A DNA stretch of 64,000 bases from Chryseobacterium endalhagicum (GCF_016745235.1 NZ_JAELVM010000003.1:496001-560000); one strand, 5' to 3'; numbered from the stretch's first letter, positions 16,241-25,327 are shown. Numbers and translations are program-made. The notes: a model not told the origin generated them from the sequence alone.

Positions 16241-17280
16241 TACAGGGATTTTTTGAATTTAATTAAAATAGCAATAAAAATCGGCCCTCCCATAAGCGCG
16301 GTAAGAATTCCGATCGGAAGTTCGGAAGGTTCTACGATGCTCCTGCTGAAGGTATCTGCCGTTAACAGTAATATACTTCCGCATATGGCTGACAAAGGCA
16401 GAATAAATGTATAATTTGATTTAAATAAAAGCCTTAAAATATATGGTACGATAAGGCCTACAAATCCTATGGTTCCGGAAAATGCCACGCTGATTCCCAC
16501 CATTAATGCTACAATAATAATGATCTGCTTTTTAAGCCTTTCTACATTGATTCCCAAATGCTGGGCATCTTTTTCTCCAAGCATCATGGCATTTAAAGCC
16601 TTTCCTTTTGGAAGCAGGATGACGTAGGAAATGATCAGCACTACTCCTAAAATAATATTCTTCGTCCATGTGGCGGCTGCCAGACTTCCCAGGTTCCAGA
16701 ACGTAAGATCCCGCAGCTGTTCGTCTTTTGAAATATAAATCAAAAATCCGGTGATAGAAAATCCTATTGCCGTAATAGCCACTCCCGTAAGGAGCATCAT
16801 CACAACATTGGTTTTTCCACCGCTTGTAGAAATCCTGTATACCAACATCATCGATAAAAAAGATCCTATGAATGCCGCGATTCCCACCAGCGAAAATTGT
16901 ACGGCTTCAGGAAGATACTGTTTAAAATGCCCTCCTAAAACAATGGCAATGGCCGCCAGCAATGTGGCTCCCGAGGTAAGTCCTATCAGGTCTCCCGTCG
17001 CCAGAGGGTTTTTGAAAAGCCCCTGCAGACCGGTTCCTGAAACGGCGAGCATACTTCCTATTAAAATAGCCATAATAATTCTCGCTGCCCGTACATCCCA
17101 GATTACATATTTATGGCTTAAAGATAAGCCCGGATCTCCTTTTATATACTGCCACAAAACTTTGAAAGGCGATGTTCCCCCAAAGTCATAGACTCCTGTA
17201 TTAAGTGCCAGTACTGCTATAATAAGAAGCAGTACGACACCTATAGCTGAATAAAAGTACAGTTTACTTTGTGTTCTCAA
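16240..17280 (-). CDS. hmuU: Haem ABC transporter permease HmuU (FecCD family)
   Basis: Inner-membrane permease. The 346 residues are highly hydrophobic with about ten membrane helices. Family landmarks are RAARIIMAILIGSMLAVSGTGLQGLFKNPLA (65-95), LTGVAITAIGFS, GTIGFVGLIVPYILR (coupling loop to the ATPase) and PSELPIGILTALMGGPIFIAIL near the end. The start overlaps the hmuT end by 17 bases. Confidence 0.95.
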   Translation of the reverse strand: MRTQSKLYFYSAIGVVLLLIIAVLALNTGVYDFGGTSPFKVLWQYIKGDPGLSLSHKYVIWDVRAARIIMAILIGSMLAVSGTGLQGLFKNPLATGDLIGLTSGATLLAAIAIVLGGHFKQYLPEAVQFSLVGIAAFIGSFLSMMLVYRISTSGGKTNVVMMLLTGVAITAIGFSITGFLIYISKDEQLRDLTFWNLGSLAAATWTKNIILGVVLIISYVILLPKGKALNAMMLGEKDAQHLGINVERLKKQIIIIVALMVGISVAFSGTIGFVGLIVPYILRLLFKSNYTFILPLSAICGSILLLTADTFSRSIVEPSELPIGILTALMGGPIFIAILIKFKKSL

Positions 17281-18142
17281 TTAAAAGTTTGTTTAATCCT
17301 ACTGCTGCTTCTCCTAATCTCGGTCCGAAACCTGAAATTAATCCTCCATCCATTGCGATGATCTTCTTGTTTTTACCTGCGTTGGTTTGTGCTACGCCCG
17401 GCATTTTAAGAGCTCCTTCGTTTCCGCCGGCACCCTGAAGGCCCGTTGAGAAGAAGAATAAAACATCCGGATTGGCTTTTACAACCGCTTCCGGTGTCAA
17501 AGGCTTGAAATCTTCAAAATCGGTTACTGCGTTTTCTCCGCCTGCAATACTGATCAGTGAAGCCATAGGGGTATTTTTCCCGGCTACCATCATCATATTT
17601 CCTCTTGCATAGATGAACAGTACTTTTGGTTTTTTGGCAATGGGCTGGATCTGCTTTAAATCCGCATCAATTTTATCGGTTAATTTCTGATAATCAGTAT
17701 TTCCAATTGCTTTGGCTACATCAGTGATCAGTTTTTTAGTTCCTTCTACAGTGTAATCCTGCTTGAAAACCTCAGTTTTAATTCCTGATGACTTGATTTT
17801 ACCCATCAATTCAGGATTGATATCTTTTTCTGAAGCTAAAATTAATGTAGGATTTACAGCCATGATCGGCTCAATGGTGATGGATCTTACATGACCCAGA
17901 TTTTCAGCCGTCTTTTTCAATGTTTCAGGATAGGTGCTGGTAACATCTGTGGCTACAATTTCTTTTTCGTGGCCCAGCGCACTTACAATTTCGGTAATAC
18001 CTCCGCTTAATGTAACGATTTTATTATTGCTTTTCGGAGCTTCAGCAGATGCTTCTGTTGCATTTTCTTTTTTAGCCCCTTCTTCTTTTTTACATGAATA
18101 TACAGCCATCATAATGGACGCTGCAAGGATTAATTTTTTCAT
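17264..18142 (-). CDS. hmuT: Haem-binding lipoprotein of the ABC importer, HmuT
   Basis: Substrate-binding protein that delivers haem to HmuU. The 292 residues begin with a lipoprotein signal (MKKLILAASIMMAVYSC, Cys17), then a charged linker, then the periplasmic-binding fold of cluster A-8: KIVTLSGGITEIVSALGHEKEIVATDVTSTYPETLKK and NPDVLFFFSTGLQGAGG. The tyrosine after ST (DVTSTYPE) is a candidate haem ligand by family knowledge. Its position between hmuY and hmuU supports the call. Confidence 0.94.
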   Translation of the reverse strand: MKKLILAASIMMAVYSCKKEEGAKKENATEASAEAPKSNNKIVTLSGGITEIVSALGHEKEIVATDVTSTYPETLKKTAENLGHVRSITIEPIMAVNPTLILASEKDINPELMGKIKSSGIKTEVFKQDYTVEGTKKLITDVAKAIGNTDYQKLTDKIDADLKQIQPIAKKPKVLFIYARGNMMMVAGKNTPMASLISIAGGENAVTDFEDFKPLTPEAVVKANPDVLFFFSTGLQGAGGNEGALKMPGVAQTNAGKNKKIIAMDGGLISGFGPRLGEAAVGLNKLLIENTK

Positions 18143-18163
18143 AATCTACAATTTATTTGATTA

Positions 18164-19270
18164 TTATAAAGGTTCGAATTCGAAGTTGGTCGTTCCACGG
18201 TGTCCGTCTTCGCTTTTCATGGTATTGAATCTTAGTTTAAAATAAAATCCTTCGGCATCTTTAAGAATGAAAAAACGGTCAGCGTATACATGGGGCTGCG
18301 GATTGCTCTCCGTCCCTGTAGTTGTTCTCCATTTATCACCCAGTGCTCTCTGATCATTAAATACAAATTTGCTCTGATCAACATCACCTAATTTAAATGC
18401 ACCGTAAGCCTGATCAAGGTTTCCGGTAGGAGTTACCTGATATACGCCCACTCCATTAAACGTATTCGTCACCACAAAATCTGCAAAGAAGTAGCTTCCC
18501 GCACTTACTCCGGGTGCTGTGAACACTTCATTGGTGAAAGTTGTAAAACCAAGATCCCAGTTTTTCTTTTTAGGTTGAATTTTTACAGGTGCCCCGGTAT
18601 TAAAACTGAAAAAAGTGAAATTATATTCTGTGTCTTTTGGCACTAAATATTCGCTGTAGGTTGTATCGCCTACATTAGCGTATCTTATTTTATAACCGTT
18701 CAGGGCTCTTAAAATCTGGATTTTCTTCCAGCCTCTGGCAGCACCGGAAAGACTTACGGATCCCGGACCGATATTGTTGGAAGATGGAATTTCTCTTCCC
18801 AGATTTAACAGATATACAGGGTTTTCTGCATCATTCTCCTTAATAGGTTCAATTCCTGACGTCTGAGTAAGGAAATTACCATCAGGATGATCAATATATT
18901 TCATATTGGCAGGATTGAATGTTCCTACCATTGCACTTTCCTTAAGGGCTGCTACATCTGCTTCAGTTACTGCTTTGATGTCTTTTGCATTTGGGATTTT
19001 GGCTACAGTCATAGCAATAGAACCGTTAATGACCACATGAAAACCATCTCCGGTATAGAATCCCAGGTCCCAGTCTGTTCTTTTATTGGCAGCCTGGTTC
19101 TTAAGTTCACTTAGATCTATCCACACCTGATTAGGCTCGGTAGCTCCTCCTATTTCTACTTTTACTACAGACCCGGTAATAGGAGGTGCCGGAACCGGAT
19201 CTTCGTCAGCCGAAATACAGGACTGTAAAGCAATCGCTGAAAAAAGAGCAAATATTTTTAAATAATTCAT
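18164..19270 (-). CDS. hmuY: HmuY-family haem-binding lipoprotein
   Basis: 368 residues with a lipoprotein signal (MNYLKIFALFSAIALQSC, Cys18). HmuY proteins of Bacteroidota capture haem at the surface and hand it to the TonB receptor. Visible family features are TDWDLGFYTGDGFHVVING in the first half, the second WDLGF segment (KKNWDLGFTTFTNEVF), and ADRFFILKDAEGFYFKLRFN near the C-terminus. It lies 15 bases after the receptor gene in the same direction, the arrangement found in Porphyromonas hmuR-hmuY reversed. Confidence 0.9.
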   Translation of the reverse strand: MNYLKIFALFSAIALQSCISADEDPVPAPPITGSVVKVEIGGATEPNQVWIDLSELKNQAANKRTDWDLGFYTGDGFHVVINGSIAMTVAKIPNAKDIKAVTEADVAALKESAMVGTFNPANMKYIDHPDGNFLTQTSGIEPIKENDAENPVYLLNLGREIPSSNNIGPGSVSLSGAARGWKKIQILRALNGYKIRYANVGDTTYSEYLVPKDTEYNFTFFSFNTGAPVKIQPKKKNWDLGFTTFTNEVFTAPGVSAGSYFFADFVVTNTFNGVGVYQVTPTGNLDQAYGAFKLGDVDQSKFVFNDQRALGDKWRTTTGTESNPQPHVYADRFFILKDAEGFYFKLRFNTMKSEDGHRGTTNFEFEPL

Positions 19271-19285
19271 AAGGGTAGCTTTTGT

Positions 19286-21391
19286 TTAGAACTGATAGAT
19301 TAATCTCGCAAAATAACTTCTTCCGTAGTACAGGTTAAGGCGGTCTGGCGCTGCATTATGAGCGGTTCCTGCCGTTGCGGTCGAATTTAAAGTGGTTACA
19401 TCAAATATGTTTTTTACGCCCACAGAAAGCTCCAGACGGTCTTTCCAGAATGGCTGGCTTACAATAAAATCCATCATATGGAAATCATCTACTTTTCCAA
19501 GTCTGAAACCTTTCGCTTCGCTTTCCAGGACATAATTTCTTCCTGAACCTGTATATTTATAGTATAAAGCAAAACCTGTGTTGATATTTTTTAACTTATA
19601 GGTTGCCGAAGCGCCTGCCTGAACCAGATATTGATAATCTGTAGGCGATGTATGATAAAGACTGCTCAGAGCTACGGAAGTTCCGCTTACAGACCCTCTT
19701 AAGGATAAGGCCAACTGATCCTTTCTAAAATCTATGTTGGCAGAAAGCAACATATTTCTGTACTTATCCATATTCATGAACTTGTAGGTAGAAGGATCTT
19801 TCACCAGTACCATTTCTATCCGGTCCTGTACATCTAAATATAATGCATTAACGCTATAGGCAACTTTCCAGTCTCTCATTGAAAAATTCTGATCCCAGAA
19901 AGCTCCGGCTGAAAAACCTTTTTCAGGATTCAGATCAGGATTTCCCTGTACATCGTGATTGATATTCACAAAATAGGTATAGAGCTCATCATAGGTAGGA
20001 AACCGGTTTGCGGTTCCTGCTACAGCTCTTAAATTAGAATTTTCAGAAGTTTTATATCGTGCAGAAAGTGAATAATTAAACTGGTTATCAAAATTCTCGC
20101 TTACAGAAAGCCTGGCTCCCGGTCTTAATGAGAATTTATCTGAAATATTCCATTCCGCTGAAAGGAAATTGGAGTAAGTAAAAATCTTTCTTTTCACAGC
20201 ATTACCAAAGAAATCACCTGCAATGAGTGCGGCATACCCATTGGTATAATCCAGTTCGTAACCCAGCTGGAAGTCAAATGTTTTGTTATTCAGGAAATTG
20301 CTGAACATTCCTCTTGAATAGATCACATCCGTTTTGTAATAGGATTGTTCATCCCTGCTGATGCGCACTGATCTGTTTGGAATATCATAATTATAATCCT
20401 GGTATTTTCTGTCCTGATTCTGGTAAGAAAAATCTCCCATATATTTGATATTCCCGATATTGGTCTGAATATTAAACTGATGAGCCCATCGCTTGGTATT
20501 GAATTCTCTGTCGATACTTTCGTAAAGTGCTCCTCCCATTCCATCGTTCAGCGGAATCCGGGCTACTTCCGGATTGTAGAAATTAAATTTTTCATACAAA
20601 TAGGAAAGTTTATAGAAAAACGTTGTTTTATTTTTTGAATATTTGATAAGTGCTGAGGCATCGTACTGATCTTTAGGATTCCAGTCAAAGCCTCTTTTAT
20701 TATCTCTTTCAAAGTATTTATATCCTTTGCTTTCCCCTTCATACCCCATAAACTGGTTGTGGTTGAAGTTGATATTGGCAAACCAGTTGTCACTGATATT
20801 ATAATCAAAATTAAAGTTCTGGATATGTCTGCCGTTTCCTTTTTTCTTTAAATCGTAGTTATCTCTAACGCTTTCCTCCTGAAGAGATGCTCTGAAACTA
20901 ACTTTTTTACTGCTGCTTTTCCTGGTGATAATATTGATAACTCCGGCCACGGCCCCGTTACCATATTCTACGCCCATACTTCCCTTTACAATCTCAATTC
21001 TTTCTATATTATTCAGTGAAAGTTTGGTCAGGTCTATATTACTTCCCAGCCCTGTATCCCCTACTACCGGGATATTATCAATCAGTACTTTTACATAACT
21101 TCCATTCAGTCCCATCATATTCGCTGTAGAATTTCCGGAGCGGGTGTCTGGAGTGATCTGTATGTTAAGACTTTGATTTAAAACATCCGCTACATTGGTA
21201 GCCGCCATATTTTTAATCTGCTGGGCATCTATCACTTCAACTTTATATATTGATTTGTTAATCGACTGCTGCATATACTGTCCGGTAATAACAACTTCCT
21301 CTATTTTATTTTTATTAAGAGAATCTTTTTCTTGTGCATTCATCCAAAAGGCAATGGATAATGATAGAACGGAAAGCACTTTCTTCTTCAT
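19286..21391 (-). CDS. TonB-dependent haem receptor (HmuR-like)
   Basis: Outer-membrane beta-barrel importing haem or haem-protein-derived haem with TonB energy. The 701 residues comprise a signal peptide (MKKKVLSVLSLSIAFWMNAQ), a plug (KIEEVVITGQYMQQSINKS...VLIDNIPVVGDTGLG...GSMGVEYGNGAVAGVINIITRK) and a barrel ending in the terminal aromatic strand YYGRSYFARLIYQF. No N-terminal carboxypeptidase-like extension is present. It is the first gene of the leftward haem operon; haem specificity is inferred from hmuY, hmuT, hmuU, hmuV and hmuS behind it. Confidence 0.93.
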   Translation of the reverse strand: MKKKVLSVLSLSIAFWMNAQEKDSLNKNKIEEVVITGQYMQQSINKSIYKVEVIDAQQIKNMAATNVADVLNQSLNIQITPDTRSGNSTANMMGLNGSYVKVLIDNIPVVGDTGLGSNIDLTKLSLNNIERIEIVKGSMGVEYGNGAVAGVINIITRKSSSKKVSFRASLQEESVRDNYDLKKKGNGRHIQNFNFDYNISDNWFANINFNHNQFMGYEGESKGYKYFERDNKRGFDWNPKDQYDASALIKYSKNKTTFFYKLSYLYEKFNFYNPEVARIPLNDGMGGALYESIDREFNTKRWAHQFNIQTNIGNIKYMGDFSYQNQDRKYQDYNYDIPNRSVRISRDEQSYYKTDVIYSRGMFSNFLNNKTFDFQLGYELDYTNGYAALIAGDFFGNAVKRKIFTYSNFLSAEWNISDKFSLRPGARLSVSENFDNQFNYSLSARYKTSENSNLRAVAGTANRFPTYDELYTYFVNINHDVQGNPDLNPEKGFSAGAFWDQNFSMRDWKVAYSVNALYLDVQDRIEMVLVKDPSTYKFMNMDKYRNMLLSANIDFRKDQLALSLRGSVSGTSVALSSLYHTSPTDYQYLVQAGASATYKLKNINTGFALYYKYTGSGRNYVLESEAKGFRLGKVDDFHMMDFIVSQPFWKDRLELSVGVKNIFDVTTLNSTATAGTAHNAAPDRLNLYYGRSYFARLIYQF

Positions 21392-21407
21392 AGAGTAAAA
21401 ATTTTCG

Positions 21408-21470
21408 CAAATATAATGCTTTATTTAGAATAGTTAAAAATAAATACTTATTTTTGTAGAACAATTCTAA
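21408..21470. promoter_or_regulatory. Divergent promoter region with paired 7-1-7 operator boxes (iron/haem type)
   Basis: Leftward -7 element TATATTTG (21408-21415 read in reverse) serves the receptor operon, and rightward TATTTTTG (21449-21456) serves the T9SS gene. Two operator-like boxes flank them: TTAGAAT-A-GTTAAAA centred at 21432 and GTAGAAC-A-ATTCTAA centred at 21463, 31 bases apart. The first covers the -33 position of both promoters; the second directly follows the rightward -7. An equal pair at the same spacing lies at 22417-22462. A Fur-like regulator is the likely binder. Confidence 0.7.
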
Positions 21471-21484
21471 ATAAAAATAACGTT

Positions 21485-22303
21485 ATGAAATTAAAACTAC
21501 TTTTAGGAACATTGATGTTAACGGCTTTCACAGCGAATGCACAAGTAGCCACGCTTAATGAGAATTTCAACAACTTTACACTTGGAAATACCACTTTCCC
21601 ACAAGGGAACTGGTCTGCAGTAGTAGCTCCGATTACCGGATCATTTCCACCTGTATCTCCAAGAATGATTGTAGCTGCCCTTGATACTGACAACTCACAG
21701 AGATTTATCCAGTCCTATGCCGGAAATAATGCAACAACTCCTTCCTATCTGATTTCACCACAAATTGAAACTCCGACAGGAAATAAGACCCTTACATTTA
21801 AAACTACGCTGGTATCTCCATCTCCCGGCCCGGGAACCATTCAAATCGGAGTGGCTTCAAGCCCAACGGATATGACGACATTCGTACCGGTTGGAAACCT
21901 CATTAACGTTACCACCATTGGAACTGTACAAAATATCAGTGTAAATATTCCTGCTTCTACAGGTTCTTATATTGTTTTTAAATTTACTCCGTCCGCTACA
22001 CACGTTGCTATACAGGTAGACGATGTAGTATACAATACTTCTACTACACTGGCGGTGAATGATATTGCAAAATCAAACGAGAACTTGAAATTTGCAGTAA
22101 ATTCAGACAATACCGCTTTGGAATTCGTAACGAAATCAGAGCCTAAAAATATCGAAATCTATTCTGCTGCAGGGCAAAAAGCTGCGGAAGGAAAATTAAA
22201 AGGACAGAAATTTGATATCAGCGGACTTCATGCCGGTGTTTATTATATGCTTATTGAAACTGCAGAAGGCACAGCAGTAAAATCTAAGTTCATTAAGAAA
22301 TAA
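21485..22303 (+). CDS. T9SS-secreted protein with jelly-roll (choice-of-anchor J-like) domain
   Basis: 272 residues: signal peptide (MKLKLLLGTLMLTAFTANAQ), a beta-sandwich region beginning TLNENFNNF and containing FIQSYAGNNATTPSYLISPQIETP, TLTFKTT and VDDVVYNT typical of adhesin-type jelly rolls, then a C-terminal type A sorting domain (LKFAVNSDNTALEF...IEIYSAAGQKAAEG...GLHAGVYYMLIETAEG...KFIKK). It is therefore exported across the outer membrane. Its ligand is not evident; its promoter pair and its position opposite the haem operon suggest expression in iron or haem starvation. Confidence 0.82.
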   Translation: MKLKLLLGTLMLTAFTANAQVATLNENFNNFTLGNTTFPQGNWSAVVAPITGSFPPVSPRMIVAALDTDNSQRFIQSYAGNNATTPSYLISPQIETPTGNKTLTFKTTLVSPSPGPGTIQIGVASSPTDMTTFVPVGNLINVTTIGTVQNISVNIPASTGSYIVFKFTPSATHVAIQVDDVVYNTSTTLAVNDIAKSNENLKFAVNSDNTALEFVTKSEPKNIEIYSAAGQKAAEGKLKGQKFDISGLHAGVYYMLIETAEGTAVKSKFIKK

Positions 22304-22328
22304 GGTTTATTAGACAGTATACCTTTAT

Positions 22329-22366
22329 AAAGCCGGCTGGATATCGTTCAGCCGGCTTTTTTATGT
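22329..22366 (+). terminator. Terminator after the first T9SS gene
   Basis: AAAGCCGGCTG pairs with CAGCCGGCTTT around a GATATCGTT loop, followed by T residues. Confidence 0.9.
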
Positions 22367-22416
22367 CTGAAATTGTCATCTTTTAAGATAAAACACGACA
22401 AATATCATGTTTTTAT

Positions 22417-22462
22417 TTAGAATCATTAAAAATAATTATTTACTTTTGTGGAATCATTCTAA
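22417..22462 (+). promoter_or_regulatory. Promoter with paired 7-1-7 operator boxes, second copy
   Basis: TTAGAAT-C-ATTAAAA centred at 22424 and GTGGAAT-C-ATTCTAA centred at 22455 are 31 bases apart, as in the pair at 21425-21470. The -7 element TACTTTTG (22441-22448) directly precedes the second box. The first box covers the -33 position. Confidence 0.7.
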
Positions 22463-22484
22463 ATAAGAATCTAAACAATCAGTT

Positions 22485-23774
22485 ATGAAAACAAAACTAT
22501 TATTGGCTTCGGTACTTGCTCTTTCTGTTCAGCAGACTGTTTTGGCACAGACTGACGCATTGGGATACACGCAGGCAAATATGACGATGGGACCTTCCTA
22601 CCAAAATCGTGTGTTTTTTAACCTTGCCAATGGCAATATGGTTTCTCAGCAGGCTAATACCTGGGATGTAGCTTTTTACAGAAACTCCAATTATGCATTT
22701 GGAACAAGAATCAATGATGCGCTTAATATTGAAGTATACACAGCATCTACTACTCTTGCAGACTGGGACAACATTAACATCAGCAATATAGCAAGCTGGG
22801 GAGCTCCGCTTTACAACCCGGATCAAACAACTGATCTTAGCAAGGGAGCTTTTGAACAGGGGCCTATTACCCATGCTACTCTTCCTGCAACAGGCTGGGG
22901 TGTATACAATTCTATGACTCATCATATTGAAGGAAAGGCCATATTTGTACTAAAATATACTACATCCAATACGTATGTGAAATTTGCCATTGAAGATGCT
23001 TTTGGCGGATATACCTTTAAATATTCCAAGTGGAACGGAACCGCATGGGGACCTACTGAAACAAGAACCCTTGCCAACGGATCGGATGATGCTTATTTCA
23101 ACTATTTCTCCTTCACAACAGGAGCAAAAGTTCCTGATATGGAACCTTCAAAAAGTGCGTGGGATTTCATGTTTACAAAGTATTACACGTTCTACAACAA
23201 CATGATGATGTATCCGCTTACAGGAGCTATCCAGGGACCCAGTGTAAAAGTAGCGAAAGTTCAGCCTGAAACTCAGGCAACAGCAACATTTGCAACGCCT
23301 GCGGATACCAGCTTTTCTTCAAATATCACCACTATAGGCCACTCATGGAAAGGTATCGGAAACGTTTACAGTGACGTAGTGTATTATGTGAAAAAAGGAA
23401 GTGATTATTACAGAATGTACTTCACTACCAATGGAGGAGCGACTACCGGAGATATGTATTTCAAATATAAAAAGATCACAGCGACCTTAGGAATAACGGA
23501 AGTGAGCAAAAAAGCATCATTCGGAATTTATCCAAACCCTACGGCTGCTGACAAAAAAGTGACTGTTTTGTTTGATGTGAAAGAAAAAGCTGACAACAAA
23601 GGAAGCATCGAGGTGTATGATCTTACCGGTAAAAAAGTATATACTTCAGAACTGACCAATCAGTCAGGATTCTACAAGCAGGATCTGAACTTATCCCATC
23701 TTACTTCCGGAAATTATCTGGTAAAAATCAGTTTCGGAGGAAGTACGGAAACCAAAAAACTTATTGTAAAATAA
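22485..23774 (+). CDS. HmuY-like haem-binding protein secreted by T9SS
   Basis: 429 residues: signal peptide (MKTKLLLASVLALSVQQTVLA), a HmuY-like body (NTWDVAFYRNSNYAFGTRINDALNIEVY near 57-85, then SAWDFMFTKYYTFYNNMMMYPLTGAIQGP and HSWKGIGNVYSDVVYYVKKGSDYYRMYFTTN) and a C-terminal type A sorting domain (FGIYPNPTAADKK...IEVYDLTGKKVYTSEL...LTSGNYLVKIS...KLIVK). Unlike the HmuY lipoprotein of the operon opposite, this one should be released or surface-attached by type IX secretion, as expected for a haemophore. Haem binding is inferred from family resemblance only. Confidence 0.83.
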   Translation: MKTKLLLASVLALSVQQTVLAQTDALGYTQANMTMGPSYQNRVFFNLANGNMVSQQANTWDVAFYRNSNYAFGTRINDALNIEVYTASTTLADWDNINISNIASWGAPLYNPDQTTDLSKGAFEQGPITHATLPATGWGVYNSMTHHIEGKAIFVLKYTTSNTYVKFAIEDAFGGYTFKYSKWNGTAWGPTETRTLANGSDDAYFNYFSFTTGAKVPDMEPSKSAWDFMFTKYYTFYNNMMMYPLTGAIQGPSVKVAKVQPETQATATFATPADTSFSSNITTIGHSWKGIGNVYSDVVYYVKKGSDYYRMYFTTNGGATTGDMYFKYKKITATLGITEVSKKASFGIYPNPTAADKKVTVLFDVKEKADNKGSIEVYDLTGKKVYTSELTNQSGFYKQDLNLSHLTSGNYLVKISFGGSTETKKLIVK

Positions 23775-23810
23775 ACTCAAAACTTTAATACTTTCTATTT
23801 TTTCTAATCA

Positions 23811-23850
23811 AAAGGCGGTCTCAGATTCTGAAACTGCCTTTTATTTTTTT
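23811..23850 (+). terminator. Terminator after the HmuY-like T9SS gene
   Basis: AAAGGC(GG)T...CTGAAACTGCCTTTT hairpin with one mismatch, followed by a long T run. Confidence 0.65.
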
Positions 23851-23851
23851 T

Positions 23852-23891
23852 AAATTAGATATTAGAGGTTAGATTTTAGATATTAGATTTG
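23852..23891. repeat. TCTAAT-type short tandem tract (reverse orientation)
   Basis: Units such as TTAGATA, TTAGAGG and TTAGATT repeat; the reverse complement matches the TTCTAAC/ATCTAAT tracts at 56-88 and 4023-4083. Confidence 0.5.
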
Positions 23892-23948
23892 GTACTGATT
23901 AAAATCTCCCGTAATATTTAAATACTTAAATCTTTAAATTTTCAAAAA

Positions 23949-24239
23949 TCAATAAATCTTAAACCCCTTATACACTTCCACAGCGCTCTCCATCATTTTT
24001 GAAGCATCTCTACGGAAGTCCAGCAAATGATCCTGTCCGTTGTGTCTGTTGTGATGGTCAACGCTTTCCCAAAGTTCAACCAGAAAGAAAGTTCCTTTAT
24101 TGTCTTTGTCCTCAATAAGGTCGTACTGAAGGCATCCTTCTTCTTTTCTCGTCTCTTTTACAAGGTTTTGAAAAAGTTCCACAGCGTCCATCAGATAGTT
24201 TTCATTAAACTTAAAAAGCGCTACGATATGTAAATTCAT
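23949..24239 (-). CDS. ABM-family monooxygenase (putative quinol monooxygenase)
   Basis: 96-residue single-domain ferredoxin-like protein of the antibiotic biosynthesis monooxygenase family (PF03992). The sequence runs VALFKFNENYLMDAVELFQNLVKETRKEEGCLQYDLIED, then FFLVELWESVDHHNRHNGQDHLLDF, the standard order of the fold, including the E-x-W near the middle. These proteins are cofactor-free oxygenases or repair factors. The precise substrate is unknown. It lies downstream of the TauE gene, with an 88-base gap, in the same direction. Confidence 0.85.
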   Translation of the reverse strand: MNLHIVALFKFNENYLMDAVELFQNLVKETRKEEGCLQYDLIEDKDNKGTFFLVELWESVDHHNRHNGQDHLLDFRRDASKMMESAVEVYKGFKIY

Positions 24240-24327
24240 GTTCTGTTATTTAGAGATGTAAAAGTATACTATTTTCAAAACCGAAAGCATTTTTGAGGCT
24301 TTATTTTTACACAAAAAACATTATTTT

Positions 24328-25215
24328 TTATTTAAAAACTGATTTATAAATAGTTATACAGCTCATGACAATAACCAGGATTCCGATCACCAGAAACATC
24401 TTTTTTACAGGGAGCTTTGCAGTAAGCATCGCTGAAAATGGAGCTGTAATAATCCCGCCAATCAGAAGGCCGAGAATAATATTCCAGTGCTGAATTCCGA
24501 GGGTGAAGAAAAAAGTGACTGCGGCTGTTATGGTCAGGATAAATTTTGCCACTGTAGAACTCCCTACTGCAAATCTCGGGGTAAATGCATTCTTGATCAG
24601 TGTTCCGGTCACCAAAGGGCCCCAGCCTCCTCCCGCAAAAGAATCGATGAATCCTCCGATCACTCCCAGTCTGGTAAGATTGGTTTTCTTCTTCATCGCG
24701 CGGTTCTGTTTTTCTTTAAACGCATTGGAAAGAATCTGAATTCCCAGATAAAGGGTATAAAATGCAATGATTGTTTTGGTGATTTTGGCGTAATATTCAC
24801 CTAAATACGTAAGACTTACCGCTCCTATAATGGCTCCGATCACTGCCGGAATGGCAAGCTTCTTCACTAAACTTTTGCTGACATTCTTAAGTTTGATATG
24901 GCTTATACTTCCCGCAGCGGTTGTAAAACTTTCAGCAGAATGGATACTGGCACTTACAATATGAGGCGGAATATTCAGAAACAGCAGCGTGGTAGTACAA
25001 ATTACGCCATACCCCATCCCCATTGATCCTGCTACGATCTCTGCAAAAACTCCAACCAGCATCATCCAGTAAAAAATATAATGGTCTTTGGCCAGAATAT
25101 TCAGCAGTTCATCCAGATAGCCCATTTCGTACATAGATACAACACCAATCAACAGTATTGCAGCCGTAACAAAGAACACATTGAGTCTTATCTGAATTTT
25201 TCTTGAAATAATCAT
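24328..25215 (-). CDS. TauE/SafE-family sulfite or sulfoacetate exporter
   Basis: Membrane permease of about 295 residues with eight or so helices, the glycine-rich segment FAEIVAGSMGMGYGVICTTTLLF and its counterpart GVIGGFIDSFAGGGWGPLVTGTLI in the second half, typical of this two-repeat family. The frame extends upstream to 25293, but that would translate an operator-like site, so I start at 25215 (MIISRKIQ). The Rrf2 regulator gene is upstream in the same direction, and an operator-like palindrome lies between them. TauE/SafE members export sulfur oxyanions; the exact substrate here is inferred. Confidence 0.87.
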   Translation of the reverse strand: MIISRKIQIRLNVFFVTAAILLIGVVSMYEMGYLDELLNILAKDHYIFYWMMLVGVFAEIVAGSMGMGYGVICTTTLLFLNIPPHIVSASIHSAESFTTAAGSISHIKLKNVSKSLVKKLAIPAVIGAIIGAVSLTYLGEYYAKITKTIIAFYTLYLGIQILSNAFKEKQNRAMKKKTNLTRLGVIGGFIDSFAGGGWGPLVTGTLIKNAFTPRFAVGSSTVAKFILTITAAVTFFFTLGIQHWNIILGLLIGGIITAPFSAMLTAKLPVKKMFLVIGILVIVMSCITIYKSVFK

Positions 25216-25300
25216 ATGCAATATCAAAACTTTTAAAACGTTCCCGCAGCCCGTTTCAGGTGAGTGAATCATTTGGAGTACTGCAAATATCAAATAAAAA

Positions 25301-25327
25301 TATTACCCTACCAAAAAAGTAGACTAA
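25301..25327 (-). promoter_or_regulatory. Operator-like palindrome upstream of the TauE gene
   Basis: On the reverse strand it reads TTAGTCTACT-N6-GTAGGGTAATA. Nearly the same string, TTAGTCTACT-N5-GTAGGATAATA, lies at 33586-33609 upstream of the cupin gene. CTAC/GTAG half-sites fit an Rrf2-family dimer, and the Rrf2 gene ends 23 bases away. Confidence 0.65.
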
